Notes under the pieces: model-generated
Seen by the model: the letters and a program-made list of their open reading frames with translations, nothing else
Database searches by the model: none
What the model was told of the DNA's origin: nothing
NCBI GenBank assembly: GCA_027943335.1
Contig: BSBK01005139.1
Location: 1,150,001-1,214,000 of the forward strand
Reading direction: 5' to 3'
Origin: Chamaecyparis obtusa
Lineage: Eukaryota; Streptophyta; Pinopsida; Cupressales; Cupressaceae
DNA: 64,000 nt
Program-made: the position numbers and the translations under genes
Shown here: positions 46,303 through 57,312 of the stretch, piece by piece
Layout: every line of letters begins with the position of its first letter
How positions within the stretch are numbered: position 1 is the stretch's first letter

Positions 46303-48785
46303 CTGGAAACTTAGAATGGGTTGTTGTGCAATAGTCGTTGATTATAATCGAACGGTTGATTGATTCTCATTGAATGATTGATTGATTCACCAATTTAGAA
46401 ACTCAAAACAACTTGATATATGATTGTAGATGAGTCTCATTAAACGATTGATAGATTCAGCGATCTAGAACCTTAAAATGACTTGTTATGCGATTGTAGT
46501 TGATTCTCATCGAACGGTTGACCGATTCAAAGATATGGAAACTAAGAATAGGTTGTTATGTAATAGTCGCTAATAATGATCGAATGGTTGGACGATTCAG
46601 CGATCTGGAACATCAGAATAGCTTGTTATGCGATTGTAGTTGATTCTCATCAAATGATTAACTGATTCAACCATTTAGAAACTCAAAATAACTTATTATA
46701 CGATTGTATTTGATTCTCATTGAACGATTGATTGATTCAGCCATTTAAAAACTTAGAATGACTTGTTATTAGATTATAGCTGATTCTCATTTAACAATTG
46801 ACAGATTCAGTGATCTAGAATGTCAGAACGACTTGTTATATGATTGTAGTTGATTCTCATCGAATAGTTGACCGATTTGGAGATCTAGAAACTCATAATG
46901 GGTTGTTATACAATAGTTGCTAATTATCATCGAACGGTTGACTAATTCGGTGATCTAGAACCTCATAATAGCTTTTTATGTGATTGTACTTGATTCTCAT
47001 CGAACGATTGACCGATTCAGCCATTTGGAAACTCAGAACAACTTGTTATATGATTGTAGCCAATTATCATCGAGCGATTAACTAATTCATCCATTTAGAA
47101 ACTCATAATGACTTGTTATATGATTGTAGCTGATTCTCATCGAATGATGGACAGATTCAATGATTTGGAACCTCAGAATGACTTGTTATGTGATTGTAGT
47201 TGATTTTCATCGAACGATTGACTGATTTAGCCATTTAGAAACTCAGAATAACTAGCTATATGATTGTAGCTGATTCTTATCAAACGATTTACAAATTCAA
47301 TGATTTGGAATCTCAGAATGACTTGTTATACGATTATAGTTGATTCTCATCGAACGATTGACTAAATAAGCCATTTAAAAACTTAGAATGACTTATTATA
47401 TGATTGTAGCTAATTTTCATCAAACAATTGACTGATTCAACCATTTAGAATCTCATAACGACTTATTATACGATTGGACAGATTCAGCGATCTTTAACCT
47501 CAAAATGACTTGTTATGCCATTGTACTTGATTCTCATCGAATGGTTGATCAATTTAGAGATCTGGAAACTTAGAATGAGTTGTTATGCAATTGTCACTGA
47601 TTATCATCGAACAATTGACCGATTCGGCGATCTGGAACCTTAGAATAGCTTTTATACGATATAAGTTCATTCTCATCGAACGATTGACTGATTCAACCAT
47701 TTAGAAACTCAGAATGACTTGTTATAGAATTGTAGCTAATTCTCACTGAAAGATTGACTGATTCAGCCTTTTAGAAACTTAGAACAACTTGTTATACAAT
47801 TCTAGTTGACTCTCATCGAACGATTGACAGATTCCATGATTTAGAATTTTAGAATGACTTGTTATATGATTATAGCCAATTCTTATCGAACGGTTGACTT
47901 ATTTAGAAATTTGGACACTCATAATGGGTTGTTATGTAATAGTCACTGATTATCATCAAACAGCTGACCGATTGAGCGATCTGGAACCTCAGAATAGCTT
48001 GTTATAAGATTGTAGCTGATTCTCATCGAACGATTGAAAGATTCAGCGATATGGAACCTCAAAATGACTTCTTATGCAATTATAGATGATTCTCATTAAA
48101 TGGTCGACCGATTCAGACATTTCAAAACTCAGAATGTGTTGTTATGCAATAGTTGTTGATTATCATCAAACTGTTGACCGATTCTACGATCTGGAACCTC
48201 GCAACAGCTTATTATGGGATTCTAGTTGATTCTCATCAAACGATTGACTGATTCATCCATTTAGAAACTCAGAATGACTTTTTATATGATTGTGGTTTAT
48301 TCTCATCAAAGGATTGACTGATTCAGCCATCTGTAAACTCAAAACAACTTGTTATGCAATTGTAGTTGATTTTCATCGAATGGTTGACCGATTCAGAGAT
48401 TTGAAAATTCAAGATGGGTTGTTATGCAATAGTCATTGATTATCATCGAACGATTGACCGATTCGTCAATGTGGAACCTCATAATAACTTGTTATGTGAT
48501 TATAGATGATTCTCATTGAACGATTGATTGATTCAACTATTTAGAACATCAGAATGACTTGTTATATGATTGTAGTTGATTTTCATCGAATGATTGACAA
48601 ATTCAACCATCTGGAACCTCAAAATGACTTGTTATGTGATTGTAGCTAATTCTCATCAAACGGTTGACTGATTCAGCGATCTTAAAACTCAAAATGAGTT
48701 GTTATGCAATAGTCATTGATTATCCTAGAACGGTTGACCGATTCGACAATCTGGAACCTCAGAATAGCTTATTATGTGATTATAC
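46303..48785 (+). repeat. 70-bp satellite array, left block (about 35 monomers)
   Basis: Head-to-tail monomers of about 70 bp with the consensus phrases TTGTTATGCGATTGTAG, TTGATTCTCATCGAAC, GATTGACTGATTCAGCCA and TTTAGAAACTCAGAATGA. Two classes alternate: one with CGATTGTAG..GATTCTCATCG, the other with CAATAGTC..GATTATCATCG preceded by GGGTTGTTATG. Open frames inside are chance. Confidence 0.95.
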
Positions 48786-49150
48786 TTCAAAGAAATTGTA
48801 CTTCAAAGTGACACGTATGAAATTCAAGAAGGATCTATCCATGTTGTTGGACCAAAAAAAGTAATCGCTGAAGATACCATACTACCACCTTCTGTGAGAA
48901 TAATTGATACTGCACAACATATAGCTAACATAAACAAATCAATTACCTTAGATATATCATTACAAATTTAAAAAGGTCAGGGATATATTATCCAAAATCA
49001 AAATACTTCCAATTCTAAGGATGAATTTTTTCCTATAGATGTTGTCTTTGTCCCTATTCAAAATGTAAATTACAGTATTCACTCCTATTGGAGCATAAAT
49101 GAGATACATGAAATTTTGTTTCTTGAAATATGGACGAATGGAGGTTCCTA
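48786..49150 (+). pseudogene. rpoA: Nuclear insertion of plastid DNA: rpoA internal fragment
   Basis: A ~365-bp non-satellite segment reading in one plus-strand frame as the middle of the plastid RNA polymerase alpha subunit: KEIVLQSD, ILPPSVRIIDTAQHIAN, then FFPIDVVFVPIQNVNYSIHS and EILFLEIWTNGG, all diagnostic of RpoA (family length about 340 residues; this is about 120). The only lesion is a TAA after SLQI. Both ends join directly to satellite sequence (left ...GTGATTATACTT, right ATTGAACGATTGAC). It has no promoter or ends and is a nuclear plastid-DNA relic. Confidence 0.88.
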
Positions 49151-52100
49151 TTGAACGATTGACTGATTCAGCCATTTAAAAACTCTGAACAACTTGATAT
49201 ACGATTGTAGTTGATTCTCATCGAACAATTGATTGATTTAGCCATTTAAAAACTTAGAATGACTTGTTCTATGATTATAGATTATTCTCATCAAACGATT
49301 AATAGATTCAGCGATCTGTAACCTAAAAATGACTTGTTATGTGAATGTAGCTAATTCTCATCGAACGGTTGACCGATTCGGAGATCTGAAAACTTAGAAT
49401 CAGTTGTTATCCAATAATCATTGATTATCATCGAACAGTTGACCAATTCAGCAAACTTGAACCTTAGAATAGGTTGTTATGCGATTGTAGTTGATTCTCA
49501 TCGAACGATTGACTGATTCAGCCATTTAGAAACTCGTAACGACTTGTTATATGATTGTAGTTGATTCTAATCAAACAATTGACTGATTCAGCCAGTTAGA
49601 AACTTAGAATGACTTGCTATACAATTATAGTTATTTCTCATCGAACGATTGAAAGATTCAGCGATCTGGAACCTCAAAATGACTCGTTATGCAAATGTAG
49701 TTGATTCTCATTGAACAATTGACCAATTTGAAGATCTAGAAACTTAGAATGAGTTTTTATGCAATAGTCACTAATTATCATCGAACAGTTGACTGATTCA
49801 TCAATATGGAACCTCAGAATAGCTTGTTATACCATTGTAGTTGATTCTCATCAAATGATTAACTGATTCAGCCATTTAGAAACTCATAACGACTTGTTAT
49901 ATAATTGTAATTGATTCTCATTGAAAGATTGAGAGATTCAGTGATATGGAACCTCAGAATGACTTGTTATGCGATTATAGATGATTCTCATTAAACGGTC
50001 GACTGATTCAAAGATTTGGAAAATTATATTGGGTTGTTATGCCATAGTCACTGATAATCATCAAACTGTTGATCGACTCTGTGATCTGGAACCCCAAAAT
50101 AATTTGTTATGGGATTGTAGTTGATTCTCATCAAACGATTGACTAATTCAGCCATTTAGAAACTCAGAATGAATTTTTATAATATTGTAGCTGATTCTCA
50201 TCAAACGATTGACTGATTTCGCCATCTAGAAACTCAGAAGGACTTGTTATGCAATTGTAGCTTATTTTCATCGAATTGTTAACCAATTCAAAGATCTGGA
50301 AACTCAAAATAGTCATTGATTATCATCGAACGGTTGACCGACTCATCGATGTGGAACCTTAGAATAGATTATGATGTGATTGTAGCTGATTTTCATCGAA
50401 CAATTGACTGTTTCAACAATTTAGAACATTAGAATGACTTGTTATACGATTGTAGCTGATTCTCATCGAATGATTGACAAATTCAGCTATCTAGAACCCC
50501 ATAATGACTTGTTATGCGATTGTAGTTGATTCTAATCGAATGGTTGACAGATTCGATGATCTTAAAACTTAGAATGGGTTGTTATGCAATAGTCATTGAT
50601 TATCTTAGAATGATTGACCGATTTGATGATCTGGAACCTCAAAATAGCTTGTTATACGATTGTACTTGATTCTCATCGAACGATTAACTGATTTAGCCAT
50701 TTAGAAACTCTGAATGACTTGGTATATGATTGTAGTTGATTTGTATTAAATGATTGCCTGATTTAGCCATTTTAAAACTCAAAACAACTTGTTATATAAT
50801 TGTAACTTATTCTTATCGAATGATTGACAGATTTAGTGATCTGGAACCTAAAAATGACTTGTTATGTGATTCTAGCTGATTCTCATCGAATGGTTGACCA
50901 ATTCGAAGATTTGGAAACTTAGAAACGGTTGTTATGTAATATTTTCTAATTATCATTGAACGATTGACCGATTTGGCGATCTTGAACCTTAGAATAGCTT
51001 GTTGTGCAATAGTAGTTGATTCTCATCGAACAATTGACTGATTCAGCCATTTGAAAACTCAGAATGACTTTTTATACAATTGTAGCTGATTATCATCGAA
51101 CTATTGACTAATTCAACCATTTATAAACTTAGAACGACTTATTATATGATTGTAGCTGATTCTCATTGAATGATTGACAGTTTCAATTATCTGGAACCTC
51201 AGAATGACTTGTTATGTGATTTTAATTGATTCTCATTGAACGATTGACCGATTCAGAGATCTAGAAACACAGAATGGGTTTTTATGTAATCGTCACTGAT
51301 TATCATCGATCTATTGACTGATTCAGTGATCTAGAACCTCAGAATAGCTTATTATGTGATTGTACTTCATTCTCATCAAATGATTGACTAGTTCAACCAT
51401 TTAGAAATGTAGAACAACTCGTTATACCCTTGTAGCTGATTCTCATCAAACGATTGACCGATTCAGAGATCTGAAAACTCAGAATGAGTTTTTATGCAAT
51501 AGTCGTTGATTATCATCGAACGGTTGACAGATTCAAGGATCTAGAACCTTAGAATAGCTTATTATGCAATTGTAGTTGATTCTCATCAAACGATTGACTG
51601 ATTCTGCTATTTAAAAACTCAGAATGACTTTCTATATGATTGTAGTTGATTCTCATCGAACGATTGACTGATTCCACTATTTAGAAACTCAGAACGACTA
51701 GTTATATGATTGTAGCTTATTTCTATTGAACGATTTATATATTCAATAATTTGGAACCTCAGAATGACTTGTTATACGATTGTAGTTGATTCTCATCGAA
51801 CGGTTGACCGATTCAGAGATCTGGAAAGTCGGAATGGGTTGTCATACAATAGTCATTGATTATCATTGAACAGTTTGACGATCTGGAACCTCAGAATAGC
51901 TTGTTATGGGATTGTAGTTGATTCTCATTGAACGATTGACTAAGTCAACCATTTAGAAACTTAGAACAACTTGTTATACAATTGTAGTAGATTTTCATTG
52001 AACGATTGACTCATTCAACCATATGGAAACTCAGAATGATTTTTTATGCGATTGTAGCTCATTCTCATCGAATGGTTGATCGATTCGACAATCTGGAAAC

Positions 52101-53259
52101 TTGGAATGGGTTGTTATGGGACTGTAGTTGATTCTCATTGAACGATTCGCTATGTCAGCCATTTAAAAACCCAGAATGACTTGTCATACAATTGTAGCTA
52201 ATTTTCATCAAACGATTGATTGAGTCAACCATCTGGAAACTCATAATCACTTGTTAGCTGATTGTAGCTAATTCTCATCGAACGATTGACCGATTCAAAG
52301 ATTTGGAAACTTAGAATGGGTTGTTGTGCAATAGTCGTTGATTATAATCGAATGATTGACTAATTCTCATCGAACGATTCACTAATTCAGTAATTTAGAA
52401 ACTCAAAATGACTTGATATATGATTGTAGCTGAGTCTCATTGAACGATCAATAGATTTAACGATTTGGAACCTTAAAATGACTTGTTATGCGATTGTAGC
52501 TGATTCTCATCGAACGGTTGACCAATTCAGAGATATGGAAACTCAGAATAGGTTGTTATGCAATAGTCATTGATAATGATCGAACGGTTGGTCGATTCGG
52601 TGATCTGGAACATCAGAATAGCTTGTTATGTGATTGTAGTTGATTCTCATCAAATGATTGACTGATTCAGCCATTTAAAAACTCAAAACAACTTATTATA
52701 TGATTGTATCTGATTCTCATCGAATGATTGATTGATTCAGCCATTTATAAACTTAGAATAACTTGTTATAAGATTGTAGCTCATTCTCATTTAACAATTG
52801 ATAGATTCAGTGATCTAGAATGTCAGAACGAGTTGTTATATGATTGCAGCTGATTCTCATTAAACAGTTGACCGCTTTGGAGATCTGAAAACTCAGAATG
52901 GGTTGTTATGCAATAGTCACTGATTATCATCGAACAGTTGACTATTCAGAGATCTAGAACCTCATAATAGCTATTTATGCAATTGTACTTGATTCTCATA
53001 GAATGATTGATCGATTCAGCCATTTGGAAACTCAGAATGACTTGTTATACGATTGTAGCCGATTATCATCGAGTGATTAACTAATTCATCCATTTAGAAA
53101 CTCAGAATGACTTGTTATATGATTGTAGCTGATTCTCATCGAATGATTGACAGATTCAATGATTAAGAACCTTAGAATGACTTGTTATGCGATTGTAGTT
53201 GATTCTTATTGAATGGTTGACTAATTTGGAGATGTGAAAACTCAGAATGGGTTATTATG
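49151..53259 (+). repeat. 70-bp satellite array, middle block (about 59 monomers)
   Basis: Continues the array in the same orientation after the rpoA insert. CAATAGTC-class monomers recur mostly at 210, 280 or 350 bp (3, 4 or 5 monomers). From 52306 to about 53210 the sequence repeats 46306-47210 at an offset of 6000 bp, including rare variants. The block stops at ...GGGTTATTATG against gypsy copy A. Confidence 0.95.
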
Positions 53260-54227
53260 TGCACTTCTATGAACCATTACATGCAAGGTTGCTCAAGAAT
53301 GAGGCCTCACAAAGCAGCTCATAGCTCTTTATGCATGGAGTTGCAAGGGACTATGGTGTATTTTCTCTCAGCTAGAGCTACAAGCTTGTGACCTTGCTAG
53401 TCAACCACACAATGAGAGATTCAAGTGAAGACAAGGGCAACAATGCCAATATCTCCAAGAATCAAATATGCAATGCAATGCAAGCTATATGAGAATGCAA
53501 TCTAAGCTATGGAAATGAAAGTACAATGCAACTAATCTATGAAAGGAAATAGCAATGGATTACAATGCCTCCTATTTAGACTATGTGAGCTTATCCTATT
53601 GCATAAAAGAAAATCTATACTATGAATGTCATTATCATGCAACTAAGAAAGCAAATATGAACTAGATGATGCAATGAAGCAAGTCTTCAATATCCTCAAA
53701 AAGCTCCAAATGCACCTAAAACCTGTAGCATAACATTAGCATAAAATAAGTGGATATGCAAATGAAGGAGAGAGCTCTCCTTTTATAAGAAATGAGGTGA
53801 AATGGACCATGGAGATTAAGAGGCAAAAAGTCTTAATCAGCGGTGGAGCTTGAAAAAGGAGCAATCCATGTGCACAAGTATCCTCCAATGAGAGTGAAGT
53901 GTTGACTTTTGAGCCTCATGTGAGACAAAAAGTGCTTTTTTTCCTTTTTATAAAATAGGAATAATGCTTTATTTGTGCAACTTAGGATAAGAGGAAAAGT
54001 GGGGCTTTTTATTTAATCAAAAGGGGAGGAAATATTCCTTTTAATTAAATAAAGACTTAGGACAAATGATTAGCCCATAGGATAAAAATCCAATATATGA
54101 TCGAATTTAAGACTTGATCAAGAAATTAATAATGTTGAAAATATTGACTATTGAAAATATTGATTCAGGGTTGATAAATCAAATAAATGGGGCCCAAAGT
54201 CTAGGCGACCATTTTTGGGTGCATTCA
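53260..54227 (-). repeat. 3' LTR of gypsy copy A
   Basis: 968 bp matching 62145-63125 but lacking the first ~17 bases of the full LTR (it starts at TGCACTTC) and ending GGGTGCATTCA. A minus-strand TATA box lies at 53781-53787. Confidence 0.9.
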
Positions 54228-54243
54228 TTTGCCCCTCTTTGAC
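54228..54243 (-). other. Polypurine tract of gypsy copy A
   Basis: Minus-strand GTCAAAGAGGGGCAAA against the 3' LTR, identical to copy B. Confidence 0.85.
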
Positions 54244-56107
54244 TAATGTGTGATCGATTTGGGAACACATGTAGTCAAAGAAGAATTGAAATGTGAGATC
54301 AATCTGGGATCACAAAACAACTCAAATATGAGGTCGATTCGGGATCATATCCGGACAAAGCATAAACAAAGGCCTTTGAATAGGAGGTCAATTTGGGATC
54401 ACATTCAAAGTAAGAGATAAGAATCTTAAATTTGAGCAAAAGATCACAAAAGATGTCTGAATCAAGAAAATCAAGGAAATCAGGGATGAGAATCCCATAG
54501 GTACTGCCCCCTCGGAATCGAAATCGAAATCAGGTAGAGGAGAACAACAAATTGATAAAAGATTTGATCAAATCAGAATGAAATCACAATCGAAGGTAAA
54601 TGATAATAGGATAACCATTAGGCAATGAAAACATGCCCCAGTGAGGAAATAGAAAGAGGGCGAATGACAGACTAGAAGGTTGAAAGACATGGAAAGGAAG
54701 AAATTCCATCGAAGATTAAAGAATTATGCCTCAAAAGGTCGGTCAACTGCGTAGAAGAATGAGAAAACTTGGAAACGTGACTCAAATTTTGATTTCGAGT
54801 CCAAAAATGGATAGAAAATATTGTGATATGAAAGACCAAAAATGAAAGATATGATCAAGAAGAATCAGAAAATGAGCACAGTTGACCAACTAGTCCGTAG
54901 ACGATAAAAAGAGGAGCTCTCTCCATATGCAAGATGCAATAACTAAACTATGATGATCCTAAGAATGCAAGCTACTATGAAATTGGTTGACTTGCAAGGT
55001 CACAATGCTTATAGACATCTAATTATCATCATCGAGCATTATTGGTAGCGTCGTAAGATCATACAATGCACACTAGCATAACTATGTGGATATGAATATG
55101 ATCTTTATCAGATAGAAATGTGGAAATCTCACCTAGGCATCAAAGACATGTAGGTCCAGATGATGAATGTAGTGAGATCACCTAAGTTTGATATGGTGAG
55201 ATTATGCTTGTATCAAGACACATGAAAGTCAGGATAACTAGAAGCATGCACTCACAAAACAGTCAAGGATAATACCTTGTCAATCCATAGTGTCAAGTAA
55301 GACCAGCATAAATGCTCATGACAGTTAGGATCAACAAACTATACCCACAAGCAGATAAAGAAATAAAACATGTTCTCATGCCCTCAGTCTTCTAGCTATG
55401 CATCATCGAAAACTTCTCAGGGAGAGACCACTCATCAAAGAAATCCTCATAGATAGCACACAAAGAAAAAATAAAGTCATCATATCGTTAGCGAGTTGAT
55501 TGTTTAAGTGCATGTGTGTTGGTCATAGAGTCAAACTCTAAGTATCATATCTGCTTAGTGAGAAATATCACATCATACGAGACTGTTGGATAAGACACCT
55601 GATAAGTGTTAAGAAACACTCGACGCAAGGGTAGTGTTGAAAAACACTGTTTGGGGTGGTGTTGAAAAACACCTGTTGTGAAATGCCCCAAGAGACAAAC
55701 GCACCTAAAAGACCAATGCTAACAGTTATGCCCCCTAGACAAAGACAAAGACCAATTCCAGACTAAGCCAAATAAGGTCAAGGTATGAGGGAAAGGCTCA
55801 GTGTCGAGGATGCATGCTAACAAATAGGGGTGCAAAGGCCTCAAGTAGCGCCTGTTTCCAGGTTTTCACCACTTGGAATCTTTTTTCATTTTTTCCTTTT
55901 TTTGAATTTTTGCTACCAAGGTGCCTATTGCTAGGTTTTCACCAAGGCACGTTTTTCTATTTTTTTGAAATTTTTGAATATTTGATTTTTTTGTATTTTC
56001 TTTTTATACTTTTTAGGATTTTTTCAGCATCATATATCAATTTTTTTGGTATTTTTTCAGGATCATAAAATATGTACAAAGAATGCCCCTAGACAAAACG
56101 GGCATCA
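54244..56107 (-). other. 3' non-coding region of gypsy copy A
   Basis: Collinear with 11340-13185 of copy B. The GCGCCTGTTTCCAGG / TTTTCACCA / T-run module occurs at about 55846, with a diverged copy at about 55913. The Phe-rich plus-strand frame at 55814-56068 is T-run noise. Confidence 0.75.
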
Positions 56108-57312
56108 AGGATAGAACTTCTTGAGGTGCACAATGTTGATGGGATCAGGGAGCTATTCTCCATCGGGATCTGACAGTAAATACGCACCGGTACCAAAAGC
56201 AGCTGTGATGACATATGGTCCAAGCCAGTTAGGTTCAAACTTGCCCTTTTGCTCTCTGTTTTGTTGGTTCTTAGGGTTCTCTCGCAAAACAAGATCACCT
56301 ATTTGAAATTCTCTAGGGTGAACCTTCTTGTTGAATGCCTTGGACATACGCTTCTGATACACTCTCATATGATCAAAGGAAGCCTTACGCTTCTCATCTA
56401 GAAGTTCTAGCTCCTGTAACCTCATGGCGCGGTAATCCTCATCTGTAATCAAACCTTTGAGTGAGACTCTAAGTGATGGTATCTCGACTTCTAAAGGCAA
56501 TACTGCTTTAGCGCCATATGTGAGAGAAAAAAGAGTAGCTCCTATAGGTGTGCGAATGCTTGTTCTGTAAGCCCATAGTGCTGGATTGATTTGCAAGTGC
56601 CAATCCCTACCATTCTTGTGCACCATTCTATGAAGAATTTTAAGAATGGTTTTGTTAGAGGCTTCTGCCTGTCCGTTTCCCTGTGGAAAATAGATGGAGG
56701 ACCAATGTTGCTTGATTTTAAACTTTTTGCATAGGTGCTTTAGGTCCTTATTCTTAAATTGACCTCCATTGTCAGTAATGATCTCAGAAGGCACTCCAAA
56801 TCAGCAAATGATATGATTCAAGATGAACAAAGAAATGGTCCTTCCTGAAGCAACAGAAAGTGGCACAGCTTCCACCCATTTTGTGAAGTAGTCAGTGGCA
56901 GTAATAATGAACTTATGTCCACCTGATGAGTTGGGATGAATCTGCCCAACCAGATCAAAGGCCCAGCGCTGAAATGGCCAATGAGAAACAGAAGGGATCA
57001 GCTCCCTACCTGGAGCATGAATCAGGTTGCCATGTTTCTGACATTTTTCACATGACTTAGCAAAGGTGACTGCGTCTATCTGCATTATGGGCCAATAATA
57101 TCCCACCCTAAGCAACCTTCGGGCCATGGCAAGACCATTAGAATGTCCACCACAAATGCCCTCATGGATGTTAGCTAACGCTTGGTTGGATTCCTCCTTT
57201 TCCAAGCACCTAAGGAGCGTCCCATCTAAACCCCTCCTATATAAATCACCAGAGATGAGGGTGTGGCGAGAGGCGTTACGGATGAGGTTTCGGCGTTCAG
57301 AGCGGTTGAATG
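56108..57312 (-). pseudogene. Ty3/gypsy integrase of copy A, two in-frame stops
   Basis: Integrase continuing in frame from the gag-like ORF. Order: RNase H-integrase connector; zinc domain with HEGICGGH and CEKCQKHG (HHCC) near 57000-57170; catalytic core with FDLVGQIHP (first Asp), ITDNGGQFKN (second Asp) and YFPQGNGQAEASN (Glu); then a C-terminal GPYVITAAFGTGAYLL and INIVHLKKFYP end. Stops are a TGA at 56801-56803 between NHIIC and FGVPSEI, where Arg is usual (consistent with CGA to TGA), and a TAG at 56153-56155 near the end. All three catalytic acidic residues survive. Confidence 0.93.

Noticed and set aside
46094..46363. A single 89-codon gene at 46094-46363
   Set aside because: The frame is the second half of the broken DUF659 fragment extended by chance into satellite; kept only as a pseudogene.
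48664..48864. ORFs at 48664-48864 and 48960-49175
   Set aside because: The first runs from satellite into the rpoA insert in the wrong frame; the second is antisense to rpoA.
46303..53259. CRISPR-like regular repeats
   Set aside because: Contiguous 70-bp satellite monomers without unique spacers, in a plant nuclear context.
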